Counted from the first letter of the stretch, positions 33,587 to 43,112 are shown. The stretch is DNA of 64,000 nucleotides from Flavobacteriales bacterium (GCA_020635655.1 JACJZI010000010.1:92331-156330); one strand, 5' to 3'. Translations and numbers: made by a program. Notes: generated by a model not told the origin, from the letters alone.

Positions 33587-35443
33587 ATGTTGTCCGCACG
33601 CAAGCGATCGGCCGATGCACTGCATTGGTGCGCTACCGCGCTTTTGCTCGCGTATGCCCTGGTGGGCCCGGCACAGGATCGGAACGGCATCCAGGTCTGC
33701 CTGGACAGTTGTGCCAGTGCGAAGGATGCGGGCGACTTTGAGAAGGCCCTGGTCCAGGCCGGAAAGGCGCTCGATCTGGCAACCGTGTCAGGTGACAGTC
33801 TTCTGATCGGCAGGGCCCTCGTGGAAAGGAGCACCATGCTGCAGATGAAGGGCGACTATTTCACGGCATTGAAGGAACTTTATGAGGCCTTGCGCATCTA
33901 CGAACGGATCCATGAGGAGGACGGTCTGGCTGCGGTCTACAATGCGATCGGTACCATCCACCATTATGATCACAACTATGCGCAGGCCCGGTCGTTCTAT
34001 GCCAGGAGCCTTGCCATTCGGGAGCGACAGGGAAGGGCTTCCGACCTCGCCCTGCTCTATGGCAACATCGGCAGCCTGCTGGAGGAGATGGGGCGGCCGG
34101 ACAGCGCACTGGTCTATCACCTGCGCAATCTCCGGATCAGGGAGCGATCGGGCGACCAACGGTGGATCGGCGTCTGCCTGGCGAACCTTGGCACGTGCCA
34201 TGACAAGCTCGGTTCACTGGACAGTGCGCGTTACTACCTGGAGCGCAGTGTGGCCGTGCTCCGTGTCCATGCGGACGCTTCCGTGGTCAGTCAGGCCCTG
34301 GCCATGCTCGGTCACACGCTGCTGAATGCCGGACACATCGGTGAAGCCGTGGTCCGGTGCGAGGAAGGGCTGCGGATGGCCCAGGCCCAGGATGCGCTCC
34401 CCACCAAGGAGCAATGCTACGATTGCCTCTACAAGGCCTATTCCCGACAGGGTCGTGCGCGCGAGGGCCTGCGCATGCTGGAACTGCTGGTGGCCGCACG
34501 CGACAGCATGTTCGGCCGTGAGCGGGCGAAGGGCCTGCTGCGCATCGAGCTGAACTATGCGAACGAGCGGCAGCAACTTGCGGACAGCCTGAAGCACCTG
34601 GAGCAACAGCACGAGGCCCGCATCGCCTACGAGCAACGCCTGGGTCGGGAGCGTGATCAAAAGCGGGTGTTCCTGTTCTCGGGGATCGGGATCCTGTTGC
34701 TCGCAGGGGGCTTGTGGAACCGGCTCCGCTTCGTGCGGCGTTCGCGCAACCTGATCAAGAAGGAACGCGACCGCAGTGAAGGTCTGCTCCTCAACATCCT
34801 GCCCGCCCCGATCGCGGACGAGCTCAAGAAGCATGGTCGTGCGCAGGCACGCGAGGTGGATGGAGTATCGATCCTCTTCACCGATTTCCACGACTTCACG
34901 CGTCTGAGCGAACGCTTGTCGCCGCAGGAGCTCGTGGCCGAGATCGATGCCTGCTTTCGGGCCTTCGATGCCATCGCGGCACATTACCTCCTGGAGAAGA
35001 TCAAGACGATCGGTGATGCGTACATGTGCGCAGGTGGATTGCCCGAGCCACGGGAGGGGAGCACGGCCGACACGATCCTCGCCGCACTTGCGATGCAGAC
35101 CTGGCTCAGGGAGCGTGCCGCACAACGGCTCGCGGACGATCGGCCGGTCTTCCGCATGCGTGCGGGGATCCACACGGGTCCGGTGGTGGCCGGCATCGTT
35201 GGTGAGAGCAAGTTCCAATACGACATCTGGGGGGATACGGTGAACACAGCGGCCCGCCTCGAATCCGCCGGGACCGTGGACGAGGTCAACATCAGCGAGG
35301 CCACCTACCGGTCGGTAAAGGCCGACCCGCGCTTCCTTTTCGAACCCCGCGGCAGGGTGAAGGTCAAGGGCAAGGGAGAGCTGGCCATGTTCTATGTCCG
35401 GCTGCGTACGATCGACCGACCACGGTCGGGGTCCGTGTCCTGA
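33587..35443 (+). CDS. TPR-containing transmembrane adenylate cyclase (class III)
   Basis: 618 aa. A signal-like segment (ALLLAYALVGPAQ) leads into an outside domain of ~300 residues with TPR-type helices (AAVYNAIGTIHHYDHNYAQARSFYARSLAI, VCLANLGTCHDKLGSLDSARYYLERS). One TM helix (VFLFSGIGILLLAGGLW) joins a cytoplasmic class III cyclase: FTDFHDFTRLSE (metal Asp pair), LLEKIKTIGDAYM, and YDIWGDTVNTAARLES. The Lys in IKTIGD and the Asp in YDIWGD are the pair that selects ATP, so cAMP is the expected product. A TATCTTTC box is at 33574-33581. A Crp-like protein is encoded at 14.5 kb. Confidence 0.93.
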   Translation: MLSARKRSADALHWCATALLLAYALVGPAQDRNGIQVCLDSCASAKDAGDFEKALVQAGKALDLATVSGDSLLIGRALVERSTMLQMKGDYFTALKELYEALRIYERIHEEDGLAAVYNAIGTIHHYDHNYAQARSFYARSLAIRERQGRASDLALLYGNIGSLLEEMGRPDSALVYHLRNLRIRERSGDQRWIGVCLANLGTCHDKLGSLDSARYYLERSVAVLRVHADASVVSQALAMLGHTLLNAGHIGEAVVRCEEGLRMAQAQDALPTKEQCYDCLYKAYSRQGRAREGLRMLELLVAARDSMFGRERAKGLLRIELNYANERQQLADSLKHLEQQHEARIAYEQRLGRERDQKRVFLFSGIGILLLAGGLWNRLRFVRRSRNLIKKERDRSEGLLLNILPAPIADELKKHGRAQAREVDGVSILFTDFHDFTRLSERLSPQELVAEIDACFRAFDAIAAHYLLEKIKTIGDAYMCAGGLPEPREGSTADTILAALAMQTWLRERAAQRLADDRPVFRMRAGIHTGPVVAGIVGESKFQYDIWGDTVNTAARLESAGTVDEVNISEATYRSVKADPRFLFEPRGRVKVKGKGELAMFYVRLRTIDRPRSGSVS

Positions 35444-35474
35444 ACGGTGGTTAATTTCGGGAAAGCACTTTCCG

Positions 35475-36968
35475 ATGGCCCCTCGTTCCTCGCTCATGCT
35501 TCTTCTCTCGGTCCTCACCGGGGCCGTCCATGCCCAGTTGTTCCAGAACTACATGATCGCGCCGGGCGGTGGCACACGGGCCATTGTGCCATTCGCGGAC
35601 AACGGCGGCCTGATCTTCGCCTGCGACAGGGCCTTCGGCTACGATTCCAGTCGCGTTGACCTGCTGTGGACCTCCGCCGACATGACGGTGCTGGACGCGG
35701 TCAGCTACCGGCTGCTCACACCGCTCAACTTCTTCGCCGATGTGGCACGGGTCAACGATGGCTTCGTGATCAGCGGTGGGGCCTATTCCAGCCTGGGCAC
35801 CACACCCACCTTGCTGAAGCTCGATGACGCCGGCACGGTGGAATGGTACCTGGACATGACCGACCTGCAGCACGGTCATGATCAGTTGTTGTGCCTCGTG
35901 CCCCGCGGGAGCGCATTCACCAGCTACTCCACGGACGGTGGATCGTTCTCCGAGGCCGTATACCGCATCGAGGCCAACACCGACGGCACCGGCTGGAGCG
36001 GGATCGATATCGGCGCTCCGGCCGACTTCCGCTTCTACCATGCGATACCCACGGCGGACCCGATGGTGCAGTTGCTCACCGGTGCGGGAACGCCGACCGC
36101 GACGCCGGGGAACATGCAGGCGATGCTGATGAAGACCGATGCCAATGGTGCGGTCTGGCTGAAGCGCTACGACCTCAATGGCACCAATACCGAGGACCTC
36201 TATGACATCATCCCCACCAACGACGGCAACTACCTCTGCACGGGTTACCGCACTGTCGGCAACACCTTCGATGCGGTGGTGATGAAGGTGGACCCCGATG
36301 GCGAAGTGCTCTGGTGCAGGACCTATGCGGATGTGAGCGGCGGATGCTTCCTGAGCAAGGCCTTCGCCATGGACGACGGATCCTTCCTGGTGAGCGGGTC
36401 CAATGCCGGCTATGTGGGGCTCCTGGCGCGGATCGATGCGTCCGGCGATGTGTTGTGGACCAAGCGCTACGATGCGGACCGGTTCAACGGGTTCCACTTC
36501 CTCAACGGACAGCTGCTGGCCATGGGCCTGCACTCCGTGGTGCAACTCGACGCGAACGGCGAGGGCTGCGATCTGGTGGACAACGATCCACTCACGGCGA
36601 CGACCCAGAACGTGACCGCCGCGGTGGTCGCGGTGACCAACACGCCGTTCATGCCGAACGTGGTGGCACTTCCCGCGCACGTTCGCGATCCCGAGCTCAG
36701 CTGGACGCCGGGCTGTGTATGGAGCGGTGTCGCGGAGCCCGCTCCCACTGGGCAGACCTGGACCATCTCTCCGAACCCGACGGAAGGTGCGATAACAGTG
36801 GGGGCCGACGGTGCAGCTGGTGCATCCTATCGCGTGCTTTCAATGACCGGTCGGGTGGTGGGGCAGGGGACCTACCGAGGCGCCATCGACCTGGGCGCGC
36901 TCCCGGCAGGCGCATATGTGCTGGATTGGCCCGAACAGGGTAGGCGTTTTCCCATATTGCGCCGATAA
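35475..36968 (+). CDS. Secreted beta-propeller protein with T9SS type A sorting domain
   Basis: 497 aa from the ATG at 35475 with signal peptide (APRSSLMLLLSVLTGAVHAQ). Repeating blades: PTLLKLDDAGTVEWYLDM, AMLMKTDANGAVWLKRYDLNG, AVVMKVDPDGEVLWCRTYAD, GLLARIDASGDVLWTKRYDAD. The C-terminus has the classical type A domain: WTISPNPTEGAITVG...YRVLSMTGRVVGQGTY...LPAGAYVLDW. It should be exported through T9SS and anchored or released at the surface. A TAATTTCG box lies at 35452-35459, 15 nt before the start. Confidence 0.88.
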   Translation: MAPRSSLMLLLSVLTGAVHAQLFQNYMIAPGGGTRAIVPFADNGGLIFACDRAFGYDSSRVDLLWTSADMTVLDAVSYRLLTPLNFFADVARVNDGFVISGGAYSSLGTTPTLLKLDDAGTVEWYLDMTDLQHGHDQLLCLVPRGSAFTSYSTDGGSFSEAVYRIEANTDGTGWSGIDIGAPADFRFYHAIPTADPMVQLLTGAGTPTATPGNMQAMLMKTDANGAVWLKRYDLNGTNTEDLYDIIPTNDGNYLCTGYRTVGNTFDAVVMKVDPDGEVLWCRTYADVSGGCFLSKAFAMDDGSFLVSGSNAGYVGLLARIDASGDVLWTKRYDADRFNGFHFLNGQLLAMGLHSVVQLDANGEGCDLVDNDPLTATTQNVTAAVVAVTNTPFMPNVVALPAHVRDPELSWTPGCVWSGVAEPAPTGQTWTISPNPTEGAITVGADGAAGASYRVLSMTGRVVGQGTYRGAIDLGALPAGAYVLDWPEQGRRFPILRR

Positions 36969-37002
36969 TGACGCATCGGCGGAATACACGCAACTTCGGC
37001 CG

Positions 37003-37869
37003 ATGAACGGGGGAGCGGGACGGACTTGTCCCAACTGTGGTACATCGTTGCCGACCCATGCGCGGTTCTGCCTGAACTGCGGACAGGACCAACGTTCCGG
37101 ACTGGTGCCGTTCGGCGAAGTATTGCTGGACGTGCTGCGCGACACGTTCGCCTTCGATTCGAAGTTCTTCAACAGCGTGCCGAAACTGCTCTTCAAGCCG
37201 GGTGCGCTCACGGTGGATTTCGAGCAGGAGCGACGCGCACGACACATCCCGGCCGTGCGCATGTATGTGTTCGTGAGCATCGTGGCCTTCCTCGTCTTCG
37301 GACTGGGAGAGGAGCGCACACCGACCATCTCCGACAAGGACGAGGGGATCGTCAAGGTGCAGGGCCTGGACGAGGAAATGGCCGCCATCGACAGCCTCGG
37401 CGTGGATCAATGGAAGCGCACGCGCATGAACAAGGGCACGTGGGGCGAACGATTCGAGAACAAGGTCGTGCTTCTCGATCATGAGGGGCGCTTCGATGAG
37501 GTGTTCGACCGGTTCCAGAGGCAGCTGCCCCTCATGCTGCTGGTGGTCATTCCGGTGCTGGCCTTGTTGCTGAAGTTGTTCTTCTGGCGATCGCTCTACG
37601 TGGTGCATCTGGTATTCGCCTTCCATCTGGCGGCGTTCGCGCTCATCGTGGCGGCCCTGCTCCATCTCGTGGAGTATCTGACGGACAGTTCGCTTTCCTT
37701 CCTGACGATGGGCTTCGTTCTGGTCTACATGGTCCCCGCCCTGCATCGGGTGCATCACGTCCGATGGGTGTGGTCGGTCCTGCTCTCCCTGCTGTTGACC
37801 GTGATCGCGACCGTTCTGGTCGCGCTGGGTCTCGCCGCGACGATGGTCGTGGCCATTGATACGATCTGA
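37003..37869 (+). CDS. DUF3667 family membrane protein
   Basis: 288 aa from the ATG at 37003. The N-terminus has a zinc-ribbon-like pair, TCPNCGTSLPTHARFCLNCGQ, then the DUF3667 signature LLDVLRDTFAFDSKFFNSVPKLLFKPGALTVDFEQERRARHIPAVRMYVFVSIVAFLVF. Four to five TM helices follow in the second half. The central loop (residues ~125-170) is charged. The family is common in Bacteroidota and has no known function. The gene starts 34 bp after the T9SS propeller gene and ends at a strong hairpin. Confidence 0.9.
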   Translation: MNGGAGRTCPNCGTSLPTHARFCLNCGQDQRSGLVPFGEVLLDVLRDTFAFDSKFFNSVPKLLFKPGALTVDFEQERRARHIPAVRMYVFVSIVAFLVFGLGEERTPTISDKDEGIVKVQGLDEEMAAIDSLGVDQWKRTRMNKGTWGERFENKVVLLDHEGRFDEVFDRFQRQLPLMLLVVIPVLALLLKLFFWRSLYVVHLVFAFHLAAFALIVAALLHLVEYLTDSSLSFLTMGFVLVYMVPALHRVHHVRWVWSVLLSLLLTVIATVLVALGLAATMVVAIDTI

Positions 37870-37871
37870 AG

Positions 37872-37904
37872 CACGGAGCCCCGGCCAGCGGCCGGGGCTC
37901 CGTG
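37872..37904. terminator. Strong bidirectional hairpin between DUF3667 and prolyl oligopeptidase genes
   Basis: Perfect 15-bp stem, CACGGAGCCCCGGCC paired with GGCCGGGGCTCCGTG, closed by the loop AGC. It sits 2 bp after one stop codon and 20 bp from the other, between convergent genes, where a shared terminator is expected. No U-tract follows on either strand. Confidence 0.75.
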
Positions 37905-37924
37905 TCGATCGCACGCAGGTGCGT

Positions 37925-40117
37925 TCAATGTGCGGATGCCTGCGCCTCCGAGGCGCTATCGGGATATTGCGGGGTGAACCCCATGTTCTGAAAGATGAAC
38001 GCCCACTTGTCCGCCTGTTCCTCGATGATCTTGGCCGTGGGCTTTCCCGCGCCATGTCCGGCCTGGGTCTCAATGCGGATCAGAACGGGGGCCGGACCGG
38101 CCTGCGCGGCCTGCAGGGTGCTGATGAACTTGAAGCTGTGCGCCGGCACCACCCGGTCGTCGTGGTCGGCGGTCATCACCAGGGTGGCCGGGTACTTCGT
38201 GCCGGGGTGGATGTTGTGCAGCGGTGAGTAGGCCTTCAGATAGGCGAACTCCTCCTTGCTGTTCTCTGCGTTGCCGTACTCCGGCACCCAACCGAACCCG
38301 GCCGTGAACTTCTGGAAGCGCAGCATGTCCAGCACGCCCACCTCCGGAACGCAGACACCGAATAGTTCGGGGCGCTGGGTCTCCACGGCGCCGATCAGCA
38401 GGCCGCCGTTGCTGCCGCCGTTCACCGCCAGATGCGGCGTATCGGTCCACTTCTCCTTGATCAGGTATTCGGCCGCCGCGATGAAATCGTCGAACACGTT
38501 CTGCTTCTTCTCCTTCATGCCCGCCTTGTGCCATTCCTCGCCGAACTCGCCGCCGCCCCGCAGGCTCGGCTGGGCATACACGCCGCCCTGTTCCAACAGC
38601 AGCATGCGGCTGGTGCTGAAGCTTGGGGTCAGGCTGATGTTGAACCCGCCATAGGCATAGAGCAGGGTCGGGTTCATGCCGTTCTTCTGTGCGTCCTTCC
38701 GGTGCACGATGAACATGGGCACTTTTGTGCCGTCCTTGCTGGCATACGTGACCTGCTCGGTCATGTAATCGTTCGGGTCGAACATCAGCTTCGGCCGGTA
38801 GAACACCTCGCTCTTCCCGGTGGCATAGTCGTACTTATAGCTGGTTCCCGGGTCGGTGAAGCTCGTGAAGCCGTAAAAGCCGAACGTGGCGTCGCGCTTG
38901 CCGCCAAAGCCGCCCGCACTGCCGATATCCGGCAGCTGGATCTGCTGTTCGTCGCTCCCATCGAGCTTGAAACGATGGATGCGGGTGGTGGCCTGCTTGA
39001 GATAGCTGGCGAAGAGGAGACCGCCGCCCGTGTTCACGCCCTGGAGCAATTCGGGCCTCTCGGGGATCACGTCCTTCCAATGGGCCTGGTCCGGCCGGGC
39101 GGGGTCCACATCGACGAGACGATAGTTGGGCGCGTCCACTTCGGTGAGCACCAGGAAATGGCCTGTGGCCGGCACGAAATCCACGATGCTCGTCTTGTGA
39201 TCGAAACCCTCTTGCAGGGCGGTCCATTTCGTCGCAGGCGTGGGCAGGCCGCCCTTCCGCAGATCATGGAAATACATCTCGAAGCCGTCGGTGCCGGTGC
39301 TGACATAGAGTGTCGCGAACTCCTCGCCCTCGGTCACGCCAGCACCCACGTACAGGTCGCCGTTCTCCTTGTTCTCCCAGACCAGCACATCCTTCTCCTG
39401 CGGGTCGCCCACCTTGTGGTAATAGACCTTCTGGAACTTGTTGGCCGTGCTCAGTTCGGTGCCCTTGGCGGGCTTGGGGTACCGGCTGTAGAAGAAGCCG
39501 TCCTTGTACCACGCCGCACCGGTGAACTTGCACCAGTTGAGGTGGTCGTTCAGCTTGGTCATGGTGGAGAGGTCCCACACTTCGATCTCCTGCCAATCGC
39601 TGCCGGCCTTGTTGATGCTCACCGCCATGTAGCGGTCATCGTTGCTCGCGCCGAGCAGATCGAAGGTGGTGGTGCCGTTGGGATCGATGGCGTTCGGATC
39701 GATGAAGACCTTGTCCTCACCGTCCAGGCCTTGGCGTACATAGATCACGTACTGGTTCTGCAGGCCGCTGTTCTTGTGGATGAAGTACAGGTCCCCCACC
39801 TTGGTCGGCGCGCTGACCTTCGGGAAGTCGAAGAGCTCCGAATAGCGCTTCTCCAAAGCATCGCGGAAGGGGACCGCCTTGAGGAATTCCTGGGTGACCC
39901 CGTTCTCGCGCTTCACCCAGTCGGCGGTCTCCGCACTGGTGTCGTTCTCGAGCCAACGGTAGGGGTCGGCCACCCACTCCCCGAACAGGGTGTCGCCGGC
40001 GGAGGGGTCCTTGCGGGTCTCGGGATAGGTCAGGGCGGCCATCTCGTGCTTTTCCGGGGCCGCTTCGTTACAGGCGACCAGTATGGCGGCCGCAAAGAAG
40101 ATGCGCTTGTCCATCAT
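37925..40117 (-). CDS. Prolyl oligopeptidase (S9A) family lipoprotein
   Basis: 730 aa from the ATG at 40117. N-terminus MMDKRIFFAAAILVACNEA carries a lipobox (LVAC), so export and lipid anchoring are likely. PETRKDPSAGDTLFGEWVADPYRWLEN is the usual opening of the S9A propeller; the peptidase domain at the C-terminus has the nucleophile in GGSNGGLLIG, the Asp in TADHDDRVVP and the His in GHGAGKPT. Members cleave short proline-containing peptides. A perfect TACATTTG -7 box lies at 40134-40141, 16 nt before the start. Confidence 0.94.
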   Translation of the reverse strand: MMDKRIFFAAAILVACNEAAPEKHEMAALTYPETRKDPSAGDTLFGEWVADPYRWLENDTSAETADWVKRENGVTQEFLKAVPFRDALEKRYSELFDFPKVSAPTKVGDLYFIHKNSGLQNQYVIYVRQGLDGEDKVFIDPNAIDPNGTTTFDLLGASNDDRYMAVSINKAGSDWQEIEVWDLSTMTKLNDHLNWCKFTGAAWYKDGFFYSRYPKPAKGTELSTANKFQKVYYHKVGDPQEKDVLVWENKENGDLYVGAGVTEGEEFATLYVSTGTDGFEMYFHDLRKGGLPTPATKWTALQEGFDHKTSIVDFVPATGHFLVLTEVDAPNYRLVDVDPARPDQAHWKDVIPERPELLQGVNTGGGLLFASYLKQATTRIHRFKLDGSDEQQIQLPDIGSAGGFGGKRDATFGFYGFTSFTDPGTSYKYDYATGKSEVFYRPKLMFDPNDYMTEQVTYASKDGTKVPMFIVHRKDAQKNGMNPTLLYAYGGFNISLTPSFSTSRMLLLEQGGVYAQPSLRGGGEFGEEWHKAGMKEKKQNVFDDFIAAAEYLIKEKWTDTPHLAVNGGSNGGLLIGAVETQRPELFGVCVPEVGVLDMLRFQKFTAGFGWVPEYGNAENSKEEFAYLKAYSPLHNIHPGTKYPATLVMTADHDDRVVPAHSFKFISTLQAAQAGPAPVLIRIETQAGHGAGKPTAKIIEEQADKWAFIFQNMGFTPQYPDSASEAQASAH

Positions 40118-40133
40118 TGGGGATCGAAGGCGC

Positions 40134-40141
40134 CAAATGTA
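40134..40141 (-). promoter_or_regulatory. TAnnTTTG -7 box of the prolyl oligopeptidase gene
   Basis: On the minus strand TACATTTG matches the Bacteroidota sigma-ABfr -7 consensus. No TTTG -33 element is seen at the usual spacing. Confidence 0.6.
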
Positions 40142-40184
40142 GCGGGATATGCGGGAAGGCCCGGGGCAGGGACCAATGGTGCGG

Positions 40185-41489
40185 TCACGCCCTGCGCTGC
40201 ACTGCTCCTGATCGCGCGGACAAACGGTAAACGGTGCCCTTCGTGGGGAGCAGTTCGATCGCACCGCCCAACTGGTCGGCCAGGGTGTGGATCAGTTCCA
40301 TGCCGAGGCTGTTGGGACGTTCCCATTTGCCGCGGTCCGGCATGCCCACGCCATCGTCGCCGATGCGCAGATCGAAGCCGTGTGCGTCATCGCCGTTGAG
40401 GTGGACGATCAACGTGCCCTCTTCCCGGCCCCGGAAGGCATACTTCAGCGCATTGCTGATCACCTCATTGATCAGCAGGCCGAGGGGGATCAGCGTATCG
40501 ACGCCGAGCGTGGACAATTTGATATCGATGTCCATGCGTAGACGCGTATCGAGGGTGTAGGCCTGGATGATGTCGCGTACAAGATGGGCGAGGTACGTAC
40601 TGACATCGATGTTCGCCAGGTCCTTGCTCAGGTAGCTTTGCTCGTGGACCAGGGCCATGGCGCTGACGCGGGTGATGCACTCGTTGAACAGTTCGCGCAC
40701 CTTGGGATCGTCCACCTGGTCCAGCTGGAAGCGGATGAGGCTCTTGACGATCTGCAGGTTGTTCTTCACGCGATGGTGGATCTCCTTCAGCATCACCTCC
40801 TTTTCCTCCTTGCTCAACATGGTCTCGCGGAGTTCGTGGTTGGTGAGCTCCAGGTCGCGTTTGGCGGCCACCAGCTGGTCCCCGCGTATGCGGCTTTCCG
40901 AGAGCAGCCTGCGGTTCATGCCCACGAGGAGGGCGAAAACCACGGCCATGAGGCAGGAGAGGAACATGAGCACCTGGGCCTCGTCCCACCGTCGGCTCAA
41001 CTGACCCGAATGCACGCTGAGCCCGCGTTCGTGCACCAAACGTTCGGTGCGTTCCACGGCCTTCCCAGCATTGCGGAGCATCAGTTGGAGCACGGCATCG
41101 CGTTCGTGGGCCCGGGCATCCTCACCGAACCGGAGGGCGTCCCGGTGCAGCGAATCGGCCTGCGCGAGCGCAGGACGCAGGCCTTCGGGCAGGGCGGGCA
41201 CCCCGGGCTCGTCGGTGTAGCGCCGCGAGATGGCGTCGAGGTCCTCCTCCATGCCGGCGAGCTCACGCTCCCAGTTGTGCTGGCCGGTATGCAGGTCCAC
41301 CCGGTGCACAAGGCCCAGCTGGTGCAGGCCCCGGTCCATGTCCGCCAGGCGATCGAGCAGCTCCACCTCGGCGGCCATGCGCATCTGCACCTTGAGCGCC
41401 TGGTTCACCAGGAACAGGTCGAAGGAAATGAAGAGGATCGCCAAAGTGGAGGCGATCACAGGCCAGATGCGGTACGAGAGGTTGTCCAA
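40185..41489 (-). CDS. HisKA_2-type membrane sensor histidine kinase
   Basis: 434 aa. TM helices at ~9-31 and ~172-192 enclose a ~140-residue periplasmic helical domain of the four-helix CHASE3-like kind. A coiled linker (SRIRGDQLVAAKRDLELTNHEL) leads to the phospho-acceptor motif KEIHHRVKNNLQIVKSLI (His238/His239), typical of HisKA_2 kinases. The HATPase domain shows INEVISNALKYAFRG, IGDDGVGMPD and SLGMELIHTLADQLGG. No response regulator is adjacent; two stand-alone receivers lie 2.3-3 kb away. The signal sensed is unknown. Confidence 0.9.
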   Translation of the reverse strand: MDNLSYRIWPVIASTLAILFISFDLFLVNQALKVQMRMAAEVELLDRLADMDRGLHQLGLVHRVDLHTGQHNWERELAGMEEDLDAISRRYTDEPGVPALPEGLRPALAQADSLHRDALRFGEDARAHERDAVLQLMLRNAGKAVERTERLVHERGLSVHSGQLSRRWDEAQVLMFLSCLMAVVFALLVGMNRRLLSESRIRGDQLVAAKRDLELTNHELRETMLSKEEKEVMLKEIHHRVKNNLQIVKSLIRFQLDQVDDPKVRELFNECITRVSAMALVHEQSYLSKDLANIDVSTYLAHLVRDIIQAYTLDTRLRMDIDIKLSTLGVDTLIPLGLLINEVISNALKYAFRGREEGTLIVHLNGDDAHGFDLRIGDDGVGMPDRGKWERPNSLGMELIHTLADQLGGAIELLPTKGTVYRLSARSGAVQRRA

Positions 41490-41534
41490 GGGTCGAGGTG
41501 CTGCCCCTTGAACGGCCCCCGACGGGCATGGGTT

Positions 41535-42092
41535 TCAGCGCGCGTTCCCGGTCCGCAGCGAGGCCTCGAAGTGCCGCGTGAGCGTCAGGGCGCGGTCAAG
41601 CGCGGCCGTGCGGGCCTCGTCCATGATGCGGGATGCGATCGACCACGAAAGCCCGGGCGGGCGCTCCAGGGGGGGGCCACTGGCCGTGAGCGTGCCCAGG
41701 TCGATCGGTCCACGCGTGGCACCGGGGTTGCCGGTGTGGCGGAATGAGGTGAACGCGATGCGGCATTCGCCATGCAAGGCCTGGATGCGGATGCGGTAGG
41801 TGATGTTGCCCATCGTCTGTTCGCGGCCCGCCAATGCCTCTGAACGGAAACGGATCCGGGCGGTGCCCTCGATGATCCCCGCGTCGGGGTCCTGCGTGAT
41901 CAGGGTGGCACCCGGTTCCAGGGCGATGATGGAACGCCACGCCTCCAGGGCCCGCGCGTAGACCATGGCCTTCGACATCGGCAGGCTCACGGAACTGGCA
42001 TGGCCCAGTGCCAGGCCAGGCGTCACGTCCTGACCCCGCAGTCCCGGAACGAGCAGGGGCATCAGGATCGACAGGGTGAGGCGACGCAGCAT
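41535..42092 (-). CDS. DUF4468 (TBP-like fold) exported protein
   Basis: 185 aa with a signal peptide (MLRRLTLSILMPLLVPGLRGQ). The body fits DUF4468: KAMVYARALEAWRSIIALEPGATLITQDPDAGIIEGTARIRF, then TYRIRIQALHGECRIAFTSF. This family has a TBP-like fold and unknown function, usually in the Bacteroidota envelope. A perfect TAACTTTG -7 box lies at 42100-42107, 7 nt before the ATG, so its mRNA would have almost no leader. Divergent from the NYN-cold-shock gene. Confidence 0.75.
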   Translation of the reverse strand: MLRRLTLSILMPLLVPGLRGQDVTPGLALGHASSVSLPMSKAMVYARALEAWRSIIALEPGATLITQDPDAGIIEGTARIRFRSEALAGREQTMGNITYRIRIQALHGECRIAFTSFRHTGNPGATRGPIDLGTLTASGPPLERPPGLSWSIASRIMDEARTAALDRALTLTRHFEASLRTGNAR

Positions 42093-42099
42093 GGCGCGC

Positions 42100-42107
42100 C
42101 AAAGTTA
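42100..42107 (-). promoter_or_regulatory. TAnnTTTG -7 box of the DUF4468 gene
   Basis: TAACTTTG on the minus strand, 7 nt from the start codon. It faces away from the box at 42141-42148, so the 74-bp promoter region between these divergent genes drives both. Confidence 0.6.
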
Positions 42108-42140
42108 CCGCGGTACCGGCCCCCGGGCTTGCAGCGATCC

Positions 42141-42148
42141 TACCTTTG
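42141..42148 (+). promoter_or_regulatory. TAnnTTTG -7 box of the NYN-cold-shock gene
   Basis: TACCTTTG matches the Bacteroidota -7 consensus and lies 33 nt before the ATG at 42182. Confidence 0.6.
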
Positions 42149-42181
42149 TGCCCCAATAACGGATACATCCTGATCCCATCC

Positions 42182-43105
42182 ATGTCCAAAGGCAATCTGT
42201 CCTTGAAGGTCGGCGTGTTCTACGACGGCAGCTATTTCACCCACGTCAGCAACTACTACAACTACGTACATCCACACCACCGCCGGATCCACATCGGTGG
42301 CCTGCATGATTTCATCCGGCAGATGCTGGCGGAGAAGGAGGGTACCCACCCCAATCTATGCCACATCATCGACGCCCATTTCTTCCGGGGCCGCTTCACG
42401 GCCCGTGAAGCCAACGAGAAGCCGGACCAGCTCTACTACGACCGGGTGTTCGATGATGTGTTGATGTACAACGCCGTGCAACCGCACTACCTGCCCGTGA
42501 AGGACCTGATGGGCCGCAAGCGCGAGAAGGGCGTGGACGTGCTCATGGCGCTGGAGACCTATGAATTGTGCATGCTGAAGCGCTACGACATCGTGGTGCT
42601 GATCGCCAGCGACGGGGACCACGTGCCCCTGGTGCGGAAGCTGCATGCGCTCGGCTGCAAGACGATGCTGCTCGGCTGGGATTTCGAGTTCACCGATCAG
42701 AAGACCGGCGAGCTGCAGACCACCAAGACCAGCACCGACCTGTGGAACGAGGTATCGTACCCGATGCCGATGCATGAGCTGATCGATGAGGGATTGAAGG
42801 AGGACGATCCCGTGGTCCGGGAGATGTTCGTGGTGCGGGACACCTCAAGGGACGAGGGTTCGGAAGAGCAGTTCGATGACCGGGCGCAGCTCGAGATCGA
42901 CGACGAACGGCACACCAGCATGGTCATGAGCCTGCACAATGGCTACGGTTTCATCCGCTATCCCGACAACAACCTGTTCTTCCTGCACGACGACGTGGAG
43001 GGAACGGGGTTCAATGAGCTGGCGGTAGGCGATGAGGTCGAGTTCAACCTGGGCATCAACGGCAAGGGACAGCGCATCGCCCGGAAGATCGTGAAGCTGG
43101 ATTGA
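42182..43105 (+). CDS. NYN/PIN-like nuclease domain fused to a cold-shock domain
   Basis: 307 aa from the ATG at 42182. Residues ~8-205 are a NYN (LabA/DUF88) PIN-like domain: KVGVFYDGSYF with the first acidic metal ligand, KGVDVLMALETYELCM, and DIVVLIASDGDHVPLVRKLHALGCKTMLLGW with further Asp residues. After an acidic linker (SRDEGSEEQFDDRAQLEIDDE), residues ~245-307 form a cold-shock/OB-like domain with RNP-1-like NGYGFI and RNP-2-like LFFLHDDV, ending DEVEFNLGINGKGQRIARKI. A metal-dependent RNase that uses its OB domain to bind RNA is the natural inference. Own promoter. Confidence 0.85.
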   Translation: MSKGNLSLKVGVFYDGSYFTHVSNYYNYVHPHHRRIHIGGLHDFIRQMLAEKEGTHPNLCHIIDAHFFRGRFTAREANEKPDQLYYDRVFDDVLMYNAVQPHYLPVKDLMGRKREKGVDVLMALETYELCMLKRYDIVVLIASDGDHVPLVRKLHALGCKTMLLGWDFEFTDQKTGELQTTKTSTDLWNEVSYPMPMHELIDEGLKEDDPVVREMFVVRDTSRDEGSEEQFDDRAQLEIDDERHTSMVMSLHNGYGFIRYPDNNLFFLHDDVEGTGFNELAVGDEVEFNLGINGKGQRIARKIVKLD

Positions 43106-43112
43106 CCCGGTC

